DNA of 64,000 nt, taken from NCBI GenBank assembly GCA_016271365.2, contig CM028129.1, positions 1,005,343,501 to 1,005,407,500 on the forward strand, in the 5' to 3' direction. The DNA is from Neoceratodus forsteri. Its lineage: Eukaryota > Chordata > Ceratodontiformes > Ceratodontidae. The position numbers and the translations under genes are program-made. The notes beneath the pieces are model-generated. The model made no database searches, was not told where the DNA came from, and saw only the letters and a list, made by a program, of their open reading frames with translations. Positions 45,799 through 56,290 of this stretch are shown piece after piece (within the stretch, counting starts at the first letter, position 1; each line of letters opens with the position of its first letter).

Positions 45799-47338
45799 CC
45801 CAGAATTCTAAAAGAATTAAGGAAGGAACTAGTGAAACCACTGGCTACTCTTTTTAATAAATCATGGGAGGATGGTGTGGTATCCGAGGACTGGAGGAAG
45901 GCGGATGTGATTCCCATTCACAAAAGTGGGACCAAGACAGAGGCAGGAAACTACAGACCTGTCAGTCTGACCTCTGTGGTAGGGAAAGTGATGGAGTCAC
46001 TTCTGAAGGAAAGAATAGTTGAGTACCTAGAGGTCAGTGGAGCACAGGATCCAAGGCAGCATGGGTTCACAGCGGGAAGGTCATGTCAGACGAATCTAAT
46101 AGATTTCTTTGACTGGGTGACCAAAGTAGTAGACCAGGGAGGGGCTGTGGACATGGCCTACCTAGACTTTAGCAAGGCATTTGACACAGTCTCACACAAA
46201 GATTGATAGTCAAATTAACCAGCCTGGGAGTGGGTCCCAGGGTGGTAGCCTGGGTAAAACATTGGCTGGACAACAGGACACAGAAGGTAATTGTAAATGG
46301 AGTCCACTCTGAAGAAAGGCGGTTACCAGTGGGGTACCGCAGGGTTCAGTATTAGGTCCAGTCCTTTTTAATGTCTTCATCAGTGACATTGCAGAGGGAC
46401 TGGAAGGAAAAGTATGCCTTTTTGCAGATGACACAAAGATCTGCAACAGGGTTGATACACAAGGAGGCGTGGAAAGGATGAAAAGGGACTTGGCAAGGTT
46501 GGAGAATGGTCAGACGTATGGCAGCTAGGATTCAATGCAAAAAAGTGCAAAATAATGCACCTGGGAAACAAGAACCCAGGGGAAGAATACACAATGGGTG
46601 GGGAGGTAGTAACAACAACAAAACAGGAAAGGGACCTGGGGGTAATCATATCAGATGACCTTAAGGTTAGCAAGCAATGTGAGAAGGCAGTAGGAGGCGG
46701 AGTATACTGGGATGTATAGGGAGAGGCATCAGCAGCAGAAAACAGGAAGTTGTTATCCCTCTGTACAGACAGTTGGTGAGACCCCATCTGGAATACTGTG
46801 TCCAGTTCTGGAGACCCCATCTCCACAAGGACATAGACAGGATAGAGGCAGTCCAGAGGAGGCAACTAAAATGGTGCAGGGTCTGCAAGAGAAGCCATAT
46901 GAGGAGAGACTAAAGGAGCTTAATATGTATACCCTTGAGGAAAGAAGGGAGAGGGGGGACATGATAGAAACTTTCAAGTACCTCAAGGGAATCAACAAAG
47001 TCCAAGAGGGTAGCATCTTTCAGAAAAAGAGACTTGCAAGAACAAGAGGACACAATTTAAAGATAGAAGGAGGGCGGTTCAGGGGCAATGTGAGGAAGTA
47101 TTATTTCACAGAGAGGGTAGTGGATGCATGGAACAGCCTTCCTGAGGAAGTTGTGGGGTCTAAAACTGTGGGAGAATTCAAGAATGCATGGGACAGACAT
47201 AAGGCAATTCTTGTGGGGGGGCAGGAAGATATAGGCTGTTTGTTAACTAGGATCTGCAGCCTATCCTGTAGGTAGGGAATTGGGCAGACTAGATGGGCCT
47301 AGCGGTCCTTATCTGCCGTCAAAGTCTATGTTTCTATG
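45799..47338 (+). mobile_element. CR1 LINE, 5'-truncated, with 8-bp target duplication
   Basis: TTATTCAC at 45791-45798 is repeated at 47339-47346, directly flanking the copy. The element opens inside the reverse transcriptase ('HPRILKELRKELVKPLATLF', 'GNYRPVSLTSVVGKVMESLL', 'YLDFSKAFDTVSH'). After a frameshift it has 'VCLFADDTKICNRVD' (FADD at 46421-46432). It ends with 'RVVDAWNSLPEEVVGSKTVG' and a 3' UTR ending in repeats of tctatg. The lack of a 5' half and the flanking duplication show a normal truncated LINE insertion. It is the least decayed LINE in the window, though frameshifted. Confidence 0.9.
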
Positions 47339-47506
47339 TTATTCACATCCTATCACCATTTTGTGCCTGTCACTGTACCGTTACTACTGTTAATACACAT
47401 TTGAACTCATGTCTATTCATGTTTATTTCACTCACCTGCCCATCTGTGTCAGGGTTCTTATGATGTTACTCCTGTGCTCCTGCTCCCTCCTGGCCATCCG
47501 TGGGTC

Positions 47507-48770
47507 TCACCTATTGAGCTGCTCACTATCCCCCTGGTCCTCTGGCTCAATGTCACTATATGAATGTTCCTCGGGTTCAGGCAGGTGTATTCCATGGTTT
47601 AGTGCCATGCTGTGCAACATAAAACAGGCTAGAGATTTGTGGCATACCTTCGGAAGGTCATATTGTAGGGCACCACTGGAACAGTCCAGACATCGGAATC
47701 TCATTTTCAGTATGCCAAAGACATGCTTACTTACGTTCCATGTTGCAATGTGTGCCTCATTATACCTCTCTTCAGACACATTAGCTGGCCAGAGGACTGA
47801 GTTTAAGAGCCAGGGTCTCAGGTGATAGGCACTGTTGCCTGTGGGAACATTAACAGTTGTTAGACTGTGTATACTGTGCCTCACAGCCTGATCACTTTGA
47901 CTCCCCTACTGTTTGAGTCTTCCTGTGCACCTGTGCACCCTCCCACCCAACCCCTCACTACCTCCTTTGTGTGCTCTATTGTGGCACTGTCCCACCATTG
48001 GTGGGACTGTGGTTGGGCCTGCTGCAGGTACTCACTGACAAGGTGTCCTCTGGGTATTGTGCCTTCCTCAAAGGCCTGGCACAGCTCTGACTGGTGCCAG
48101 ATGAAGGCATCGTGTGTACTGGTGATGAACCATGCAAGGACATTGATGATGCGCCCAGTTGCATCACACACCACCTGGCAATTTATGAAGTGGTACCCTT
48201 CCTGTTGAGGAAGTTGTCACCCACTTTACCAGGTGGTGCCCAGGTGGCAACGTAGGTGCAGTCAGTAGCACCGAGTACAGCTGGTAGGTGTACAACTCGA
48301 TAGAATCGCTGCATTGTTTCTCTGCACTCCACTGTCATGCTGAAGAATATGATGAATTCACCAGAGTGTAGAAGCAGGGCATCTGTGAACTGGATCAGGA
48401 GGCACGAGGTGGCGGACTGCGACATGCTGATGGTATCTCCAGCCGGTGTCTGGAAGTTCCCAGTGGATAGAAAGCACATTGCAGCTGTCACCCTTTGCTT
48501 GACTGTCATGGCGTGGTTGCAGTGGATGGTAGACTGCAGCTGCTCGTGCAGGAGCTCACACAGCTGCCTCAGAAGGACCCTGCTCAGTCTGTAGTGGCCC
48601 ACAAGATGGTCATCAGAAAGTGTCTTGAAAGACACTCTGGGATGGTACATTTTGTGTGCAGCATATCTCTTCCTCGGCCTACAGTGTGGCTCAGGGTGGG
48701 CTTGGTCCCTCTCTTTCTCCTCCAGTATGGCTGCCATCAGATGGCGCAACACAGAGTTGTTGCTGACCAC
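47507..48770 (-). pseudogene. Harbinger (HARBI1-like) transposase, catalytic Glu lost
   Basis: The N-terminal frame (48770-48183) reads '...YRLSRVLLRQLCELLHEQL' and 'VLGATDCTYVATWAPPGK' (first Asp). A one-base loss near 48195 shifts the frame, which continues 'NCQVVCDATGRIINV' and 'STHDAFIWHQSELCQ' (second Asp). A GT-AG intron of 197 bp (47839-48035) lies at the same place as in the 14562-15851 copy, between 'GHLVS' and 'GNSAYHLRPWLLN'. The last exon has 'ATWNVSKHVFGILKM', where the other copy has 'NIIERVFGML': the catalytic Glu codon is AAG (47726-47728). The enzyme would be inactive. The frames extend to 47507, with an acidic C-terminus. Confidence 0.87.
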
Positions 48771-49094
48771 TATCTTGCTTCCTGCTGTGTCCAGGCCCCC
48801 CTCTGTGGTTTGCCCTGAGTTTAGACAACCTTTTTATAGGCAGTAAATAGCACCGTGCTATAGGTTGCGCTAACACATGCGTGGCGCTATCGTTTTGAAT
48901 CTACTGTTGTGCCAGTATGCATGTCCCTGCCCTTCACTTTGCCCCGTGCATACATTATCTTTGAGGGCTGGCACTAACCCGTTGCACTGGCGCTATTTGG
49001 CGCTTTACAGAATATGGCAGCCGGTGCAATTCTGTAGCCTGATGTAGGCGCAATCTGTTTATTACCTGCACAGAGTTTTGAATATCTGGCCCCC

Positions 49095-49539
49095 AGGTCA
49101 TTAGCAGAATAAGAAACCAAAGGTTCACAGGCTGTATCTCTCCCAAAGAGTGAGAGCAGTTTGGGACAGTAACTTTAAAGGTTACTATTTGACAACTATT
49201 TATTAATGTTATTGTAGTCTCCCCTGACCATTATTAATTTTACCCCTTTATTAGACTCAACCCCTCAGCTTTTTTATCTAGTGGTAAATCCACAGCTAAG
49301 ATGCACCTTTGATTTATTTATTTAGTTTTTGTTTTTGGGGGAAAGGCCTTGTGTGGTGGTGGGGGAGTATGCAAACCAATTAAAATTGAACTAGATTAAG
49401 CTGTTAGTGGTATTTTAGCACATGGGGGAAATTTGGCCAGGACACCAGGGAGTCTCCCTTCTTTATGGCACCCTAATCAGGTGACTTGTCTGAGGCTTTT
49501 TTTTGATGTTACTATTATCACACTGGACCCTACTGCTGC
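49095..49539. other. Unassigned interval
   Basis: AT-rich, with no coding signal or recognised repeat. Confidence 0.4.
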
Positions 49540-49806
49540 TAATTATTAGCACCTTTAAAATTGTTGTTATTTTTGCGCTGTACGTTACTGCTCTAGTTTC
49601 ATTTGTACCTGTAAATGTGTCCCATTTTGTACTGAAACCTCACTTTACTTACATTTTACTGTTTGCACTTATTTGTACCTTTCAGTTACCATATGTGCTG
49701 CACTTCACCCTTCTCCTGTACCTCTCCCCGAGGTTGCTCCTGGAAGCGAACCTTGGCTCATAGTGCCTTTCCTAGTTACCAGTTTTTAAATAAATAAATA
49801 AATAAC
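49540..49806 (+). mobile_element. Possible LINE 3' UTR with AAAT tail
   Basis: T-rich and C-rich 3'-UTR-like sequence ends 'ctagttaccagtttttaaat' plus (AAAT)n. The plan resembles the LINE 3' end at 3830-4130 ('cggttaccaaaagcaaat'), but the similarity is weak. Confidence 0.35.
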
Positions 49807-50040
49807 TGCTGAGTTCTGTTTCTCATGCTTTTTTTGTTTCTTTGCATTTTTGACTGGAGATTTCTGATGAAAGTATAGTTACTTTTGTTTTCATTTTTCC
49901 TTTTTTTAGTTTACATATTTAGACTTTTTTCATATTACTGTATGTATGATTTATTTTATTTACAATAAAATCTTCCTCTACTCTTTTCGAGAGGTGCCAT
50001 CAGATCTTTAATGTAACCTGAATAGCCACAAGAAAAGGTA
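49807..50040. other. Left flank of the Gypsy element
   Basis: AT-rich; no feature seen. It ends in the GACAG target site at 50041-50045. Confidence 0.4.
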
Positions 50041-50045
50041 GACAG
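50041..50045. repeat. Target site duplication GACAG (left)
   Basis: Five bases directly before the 5' LTR, identical to 58948-58952 directly after the 3' LTR. A 4-6 bp duplication is the norm for LTR retrotransposons. Confidence 0.85.
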
Positions 50046-50433
50046 TGTGACACTTGGACAGCTGGTTCTGATCACTGTATCATTCTTTGTAATACAAAGA
50101 TGGGTTATAGACTGTCTGTCTTGAGAAATGCTGAAACCGCATGTGAGATGACACACATACATAGAGGTTTTAGATACAAGGTGTTACCTGGAAGGCCCAA
50201 AGCTAATTACAGACTTTAATTAAGTTAATTATAGCTTTAGTTGCTAAGAGAGAAAATCAAAAACTTTTATAACGCTTAGAGGAAGAAGAGCAGGGTATGA
50301 CGTTTTAGTGCAAAGTCATAAAAGGTGCTTTGAAGTCCTGGAAAGGGGAAACTGATCATAGATCAAAGAGAGTCATTTGAAGAACATGCGATATGCTGAG
50401 GTTGCAGAATTTAATACTTGGAAAAGCATCCTG

Positions 50434-51440
50434 GGCTGGATATTCAAACTGCGCCATTCATAGGCGCAAGCCCTTGCGCTGCGCAAAATAGTTGCGCAGG
50501 GGTGTGTCCAGGGCAATAGTCAAAGGAGTTGCACTATTGAGCAACTCCTTTGAATATCACCCCCCAGCCACAGCCACTGTGCATGGCGCAGTGGAACTTG
50601 CGCCACCGCAAGTTGACAAAGTGGAGCATTCAACTTGCGGTGGTGCAAGTACCATTGTGCCATGTTCAAAATCCCGATATTCAAAAGGTGACATGCAAAT
50701 GGGGCTATAATTCATGCAAGGCACAGGGGGGGCCATTTGCATCTGATTATGGCCCCATTGCATCTGTCTTTAGTATCAGTCGCGCCGATCCCGAGGACTT
50801 GTGCCTGGCACCCTGCCAGGCAGCAGCCTGCCGGGAAGGATGCCCTGCAGCCCAATCATGGGCAAAAGAGCATAAAAACCACCACCACCCCCACTGGCCC
50901 GATAGCAGGCATGGCGTAAATACCCCCTCACCAGCCCGATCGCGGGCAGCAATGTGTCCCCAACACAGCCCTGGTGGTCAGTGGACTGATAAAGCCCAAT
51001 CGCGGGCTGACATATGAAACACCCCCACCTCCTGAATATATCCCTGGTGGTCCAGTGGACCGATAAGCCCGATCACGGGCTGAAGTAATTAAACACCCCC
51101 CACCTCCCGAATATATCCCTGGTGGTCCAGTGGACTGATAAGCCCGATTGCGGGCTGGAGTATTCAAACACACCCCCCCACCTCCTGATCATATCCCTGG
51201 TGGTCCAGTGGACCGAAAATCCCAATCGCGGGATGTAATTGGCAACCCCCCACAAACACATCCCTGGTGACCTAGTGTCCTCCCACCCCAACCACCCACG
51301 AAGCCCCACCACCCCGCTCCCCCCCGCAGCTGGCGGGCGGCAGCATCCCACCCGCCTGCCACCCCGCCGACCACCGACTGACTGCCCGGTAGGGCTGCAC
51401 GCCCATGGTGCAGAGCAAGAGCCAATGGGCATGCAGAAAG
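50434..51440. mobile_element. Harbinger-like end fragment within the LTR
   Basis: Starts GGCTGGATATTCAAACTGCGCC directly after the LTR's 'catcctg', and shares with 257-1963 the order: end repeat, octamer block with 'ggccatttgcatctgatta', and 'ctggtggtccagtggac' units followed by CCCCACC tracts. The latter are here a tandem array of four about 75-bp units (about 50930-51260). The right terminal inverted repeat is absent, so it looks like half of a palindromic element whose other half was lost together with some LTR. Confidence 0.75.
50930..51260 (+). repeat. Tandem array, four units of about 75 bp
   Basis: The motif 'ctggtggtc(c)agtgga' occurs at about 50971, 51044, 51119 and 51197, each followed by 'gataagcccgat' or similar and 'cgggctga'. 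Single or paired units of the same type lie in 257-1963. Confidence 0.8.
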
Positions 51441-51998
51441 TGACAAATCAAAGTAGTGTAGTAGAAATTGCACTGTTAAAATCTGTTTTGTTTAAGAGAT
51501 TTGTATGTCTTGTGATACAATAGTTCTGTATTTTATGTGTTACATGTTTTTTATTGATTTTAGTAAAACTCTGTTTTTAGAGCTTACTTGGTCTGTCTTT
51601 GATTTCTTTCCTTTACAAGTAGAGTATACTGTATATGGTTAAAGCAGAAACTGTACATAAGCTTGATTGGTGATACCAAACTGGAAAAAGGTAAGCATTT
51701 TAAATCTGAGGTCTTTTATTACAGTTTTTAAGGGTTCATTTCTGTACACCTAGTTAGATGCCCATAGGCAAAGATATCTGGCCCCCCTGAAGACAGAATT
51801 ATCTGAGCCTGTGCATTGGGTACGCTAGCAAGAGGATCACAGTTTCAATCCCTCCAAGACTTGAGACCAAAGGTTGATTCAAATCCACAAAAACAGACAA
51901 GAGGGTTATCTTGTTCTGTTAACTGTTCACAAGACTGCACTCGGAGCTTGGCACTTTGGAAGTAGAGTGCTGACCTGCTGAGTGGGTTTGTGACAGAT

Positions 51999-52016
51999 TG
52001 GTTGGCAGTGGTGGCA
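51999..52016 (+). promoter_or_regulatory. Candidate primer binding site
   Basis: TGGTTGGCAGTGGTGGCA starts four bases after the 5' LTR end. The leading TGG fits pairing with a tRNA CCA end. The tRNA was not identified. Confidence 0.5.
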
Positions 52017-52353
52017 TAATTTTGGTATCACAAGCTTTTATTGTTCAGTGTGTCAGCTGAGATCATAAGCTCACTTGCAAAGAAAGAAAAAGGCAGTGAT
52101 TTATTTTTAAAAAAGGAAACAGAATTATAGCACTTGGCATACAGTCAAGTTCCTACCCGTTTTATTTTTTTTTCTAAAGTGCAAGTCAGAGTAGCAGTAG
52201 TGAGGGAAGATGACTTCTGACTACAGCAGGCACACTGTAGACTCCTTAAAGCTGTTGTGCGGGGACAGAGGAGTCCTGCTTGCAGTGAAAGCCAGCAAGC
52301 AGAACCTCATAGATGACCTGATGGTAGCAGATACCTAGAGCAGCATGTCGTAG

Positions 52354-53470
52354 ACCGTGACTGAAAAGGACCAAACCTCAAGTGTGGCAGGGCTAGCGGC
52401 CAGTGCAATGTCCAGATCTGATGAGGAGGGCAGCAGGGCCACTGTCAGTGAAGGGCCACAGCAGCAGGGGAAGGTCACCAGTATTCTGGATCCAGAAGTA
52501 CTCAGACTGCAAATTGAGTTGTGCAGGATGGAGCTGGAGTTCCAGGAGAAGAGGGAACGAGAGAAGTGAGAGGCAGACTATGAAGCAGAGCAAGAATGCT
52601 GAGAGGCAGAGCAAGAACACAGGGAGGCAGACTGTGAGGAGCATGAGCACCAGTGAGCTGCAGAGGAGAAGTGAGAGGAGCACCAGAGGCAACACAAACT
52701 GGAGAAGCTATGACTCTGACCAGTGGCACCAGAGTAGGTAGGTGGCTTGGGTTTAACTGGGACTGCAGGACTGGGTTACAAATTGAACTCCAAATTAATA
52801 GCCAGATTTAAAGAGGGGATGATATGGATGCCTTTTTAAATTCTTTTGAAAGAGTTTGTATTCAGGCTAAAATTTCTAGGAAGTCTTGGAGCTTCCTGCT
52901 ATCCCCGCTACTTACCGGGAAAGCTTGGTATGCATTGGGTCAAATGGACAGTGAGGACAGCGATGATTACACCAAACTTAAAGCTGCACTGTTAAAAAAG
53001 TTTGAATTAACTGCTGAATCATACAGAGCTAAATTCCGTAAGCTCAGGAGAAGCACTGACATGAGTTGTGAGGAGATAGCCACAAAACAACGTCAGTTTT
53101 TAAAACATTGGTGGAAAGGAATTGAGGCAAACTCTGTTGATAAAATTGAAAATGTGATTCTGTTAGAACAGTTTTTCTGGGTGTACCCAGCAGAGCTGAA
53201 AACCTGGCTGGAAGACCAAGATCCCAAAACAGTGCAGGAGGCTGCTGAACTCTTGGACCACTATGCCAAGAGCAGACCTGCTTTGAGAGCGAATGGGGCG
53301 AGCGTGGCAGCACAGAAAGGGAAAAGCATGCCTTCAGGGCAGCTAAAACCCTCACTGCCTCCACCAAAACCAGTTATCCCCAGGTTTCAGAGAAAAGATT
53401 TTTTCTGAAAAGAGAAGTGACTGTTGGTTATGTAAAGAAATTGGCATATTGCCAGACAGTGTCCCAAAAA
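52354..53470 (+). pseudogene. Gypsy gag with SCAN-like region and zinc knuckle
   Basis: The N-terminal frame from the ATG at 52357 reads through 'LDPEVLRLQIELCRMELEFQ' into a charged coiled-coil-like stretch with six in-frame TGA codons (52567, 52600, 52654, 52672, 52711, 52717) and a TAG at 52735. A one-base shift near 52820 leads into the frame at 52824-53408, with 'FKRVCIQAKISRKSW'-like and 'LPLLTGKAWYALG'-like positions (here 'FERVCIQAKISRKSWSF' and 'LLTGKAWYALGQMD'), 'YRAKFRKLRRSTDMSCEE' and 'ELKTWLEDQDPKTVQEAAEL'. That helical region resembles the SCAN domain, which is thought to come from Gmr1-like gag. A CCHC zinc knuckle (53422-53462) follows, with a one-base shift inside. The intact protein forms the particle core. 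Confidence 0.8.
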
Positions 53471-53471
53471 G

Positions 53472-53960
53472 GTGAGCAATAATACACAACTGGGTGCTAG
53501 AAAGGAAGTGGGTTGTTTGTGCATCCCTGGAAGCATGCTAGTGAACATGAGGGAACACATGCACCCAGTCATGGTGAATGGTGTACAGATGCAATGGTTA
53601 AGGGACACAGGGACATCCCTGACATTGGTAAAAGGGGATCTGGTACAGCCTGGTCAGCTTATACCCAATAAATACATCACTGTCAAGGGGTTCACTGGTG
53701 AAGAGAAAACATTGCCACTGGCCAGTGTTCTCCTGGACTGGGGTGAAACAGGGTGAACTATGCAACAGGTAGCTGTAGCCCAAACCTCAGCAGTGGATTT
53801 GATCCTGGGCAATAATCTCAAACAGGAGATGGTGTGTGCAGTTACCCTTAGCCAAGCAGCAAGGGAAAATTGTAGTTCCCTGAACCCCACAGAAGCCATT
53901 GTGGAAACCACTGAGAGACTGGTTCCCCAGCCTGTCTCCAGATGGGGAGACTAATGAAAA
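53472..53960 (+). pseudogene. Gypsy protease region
   Basis: The frame 53472-53756 contains 'VNGVQMQWLRDTGTSLTLVK', where DTG is the active-site triad of retroviral-type aspartic proteases, and then 'PNKYITVKGFTGEEKTLPLA'. The next frame (53760-53954) reads 'AVDLILGNNLKQEMV', matching the I/LLG..D/N-L flap-end motif. A TGA separates the two. The protein would cut the Gag-Pol precursor. Coding continues weakly to about 54120, where the hAT-like element begins. Confidence 0.78.
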
Positions 53961-54120
53961 TGGGGTAGAAATTTCACCAGTAGCAAGTAACCACACAGCT
54001 ACAGAGGGTTACTCCGAAGAGGAAGGGGTGACCCATTGTCAGAGGGTGGGGATTGATAGTGATCCTGAGTACCCTGATGCTAGTGCTAGGGACCCTAGTT
54101 TAGCGACTGAAGGGGACCTG

Positions 54121-54128
54121 TCCCATGG
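54121..54128. repeat. Possible 8-bp target duplication TCCCATGG
   Basis: The same eight bases recur at 54980-54987, on the other side of the 851-bp insertion. Eight-base duplications are typical of hAT elements. The palindromic CCATGG core raises the chance of coincidence. Confidence 0.5.
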
Positions 54129-54979
54129 GTATCCCGTGATAATCACGACTCCAAAAGCACGACTATAAAAATAGCGAGTCAACAATGGCTACCCACAAAT
54201 CAGCGACACAGGAAAACAGCGCAAGTATAATAACAGCGAAAAACCCTGCCACAGTGTAAACAACATAGCGACCAATCAATAATAGCAACTATGTGGTCAA
54301 ATCACAAATCTACTCACTGGAAGTAGAATTATTCTGCATCCCCTTGTGTACATGGGTGGGGGGTTGCATTTGAATCCAAGACCAGTAATTCCTAGGATGA
54401 AGAGAAGAAGGTTCTTCCCTTAGCAGCTGCAGCATACCATCAAGAAGCCCTGGTTCTTATCGACAATGCATTCATTGCACTTCAAGCCTTTGATGTGCTA
54501 GGTTAGCAACAAATACCTTTTGTAGCTATTACAGAAAAGCTGTAGAGCTTAATGCAGTGTGTGTGTGTGTGGGGGGGGGAGGTGTATACTCTCTTTGCCA
54601 TTTTGTGCTGGGCTTTTGGAGTCATTAGTTTAGATTCTGAAGCAACCCATGACAAATGCTGACTGCTGTCTGAATTGGACCTGGGCTGCCTACTGTCACA
54701 AATATAGATATTTCGTTAAGATAACACATCTACCTCTCCGGTACATCAACACTTCATTTTCTGCTCTATTTTTGTGCATGATTAATGAGTGTTAGGGTAA
54801 TCTGAAATACGCATTGGTACTGGGAAGAGATGAGATTGAAAATTAGCATTTTGGTGCATTTTACTGAGCAATTTTGACTGTAGCGCTATAATGTATGTGC
54901 TAATATGCTTCACCGCGAATATCACCCATGTGATTATTCATTCACTGATATTGAAGTCGCATTTTTGTAGTCCTGAATT
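54129..54979. mobile_element. Possible hAT-type MITE inside the Gypsy element
   Basis: The Gypsy coding pattern stops near 54120 and resumes near 54985. Close to the two borders lie inverted stretches: GACTATAAAAATAGCGAGTC (54161-54180) and GAAGTCGCATTTTTGTAGTC (54953-54972). They pair at about 16-17 of 20 positions. The outermost 30 bases on the left do not pair well, so the borders set by the duplication may be slightly wrong. No transposase. A (GT)n and G run lies at 54560-54580. Confidence 0.55.
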
Positions 54980-55019
54980 TCCCATGGAACCATCCCATGC
55001 CTTGGGAATGTGTGAGGGG

Positions 55020-56290
55020 TTTGCAGCTGCTCAGAGAAGTGACCCTAGTTTAGAGAAGCTTAGAGCTTGGGCAGACTCGGACGGCTCACAGGGAGGTGAT
55101 TGCAGACATAAGCTTTATTGGGAAAATGGACTTATGTATATTCAGGCAGTATAGACAGAGGGAGGGAGGGATGCTAGGCAGGCAGCTTGTTGTTCCCCAG
55201 AGGTATCATGAGCAGTTGCTCAAAATTGCACATGATATTCCCTTATCTGGTCATCTGGGAATCGCATGCACTATGCAGTGGTTGGCCCAGAATTTCTACT
55301 GGCCTAACTTCACCTAGCAGGTAAAGGAGTATTGCGGATCTTGTCACCGGTGCCAAGAAATAGGGAAGACAGCAAGAAAATCCAAGCTGCCCTGATTCCA
55401 TTGCCTATAGTGGAGGAGCCATTCCAGAGAGTGGGAATGGATATTGTGGGGCCTTTAAATTCCCCCAGTTCCTCAGGGAAGAGATTCATCCTGACTGTGG
55501 TGAATTATGCCACCCAGTACCCAGAGGCAGTCACATTATCCTCACTGAGGACAGACAAAGTGGCAGATGCCTTACTTGGGATTTTCTCCTGTGTTTGGGT
55601 TTCTGCAGGAGGTTATCACTGATCGAGGGGGTTCCTTCATGTTGGACCTGATGAAATGTTTATGGGAGAAGTGTGGGGTGGTGCAGAGATGCATGACACC
55701 ATATTACCGACAAGCCCATGGGCTTGTGGAAAGATTCAATGGTACCCATAAGTTAATGCTCCAGGTGTTTGCTGAACAGCATGGGAAGGACTGGGATAAA
55801 TACCTTCCCCACCTGTTGTTTGCATACAGGGAGGTGCCCCAAGAGTCAACAGGATTTTCCCCCTTCAAACTCTTATATGGACAGGTACGTGGGCCCCTAG
55901 ACTTGATCCGGGAGGACTGGGAAGGCAAGCACACCAACCAGGGAACTCCCATTGTGGATTACATCCTTAGGTTTAGGGAAAGGCTGAAGGAGCTTATGGG
56001 GACAGCCCAGAGCAACCTGGCAGCTGCGCAACAGAAACAAAAAGTGTGGTATGACCACAGAGCCAGAGCTCGCTCATACATGGTGGGTCAGGAAGTCATG
56101 GTCCTTATTCTGGTCCGGAAAGAGAAGCTGCAGGCTGAATGGGCAGGACCATACAAAGTGGTTAGGAAGGTAAATGACATGAACTACATTGTGGAGTTAC
56201 CTGACAGAAGACAGACAGAAAGGCTGTACCATGTCAACATGATGAAGCCATATGCAAATAGGGTGGACGTGGTGTTTGCAGTGTGTAGTC
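55020..56290 (+). pseudogene. Gypsy integrase
   Basis: After 'SDPSLEKLRAWADS' comes the zinc-binding HHCC region ('HDIPLSGHLG' and 'YCGSCHRCQ', with a TAG between). The catalytic core follows: 'RVGMDIVGPLNSPSS' (first Asp), 'VITDRGGSFMLDL' (second Asp) and 'AHGLVERFNGTHKL' (Glu), all kept. It continues through 'HLLFAYREVPQESTGFSPF' to the C-terminal 'LYHVNMMKPYANR'. Frameshifts near 55150, 55345 and 55590 break it; the longest frame is 55567-56523. It lies before the reverse transcriptase and runs into it. Role in an intact element: joining the DNA copy to the chromosome. Confidence 0.9.

Larger units (their letters stand above)
41675..49094. mobile_element. Harbinger DNA transposon with nested LINEs
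   Basis: The ends GGGGGCCAATATTCAAAACT (41675-41694) and AGTTTTGAATATCTGGCCCCC (49074-49094) are inverted with two mismatches. The right part holds a minus-strand Harbinger transposase (48770-47507). The middle keeps the C-terminal part of a plus-strand gene. Two later insertions lie inside: a minus-strand L2 LINE (42667-45185) and a plus-strand CR1 LINE (45799-47338). Without them the element is about 3.4 kb, shorter than its relative at 9397-16197. The left part (41700-42620) has no recognised gene. Confidence 0.82.
50046..51995 (+). repeat. 5' LTR, interrupted
   Basis: 50046-50433 and 51441-51995 align with the 3' LTR at about 90% or better by eye. Between them lies foreign Harbinger-like sequence, and about 180 bp of LTR (counterpart 58222-58402, with an AT-rich TATA-like stretch) is missing. 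LTRs normally hold promoter and polyadenylation signals; this one has probably lost part of its promoter. Confidence 0.88.

Noticed and set aside
52567..52719. Selenocysteine or other recoding of the repeated TGA codons in gag
   Set aside because: Stops sit in a charged coiled-coil region where CGA is expected, the rest of the element is decayed, and no recoding element was seen.
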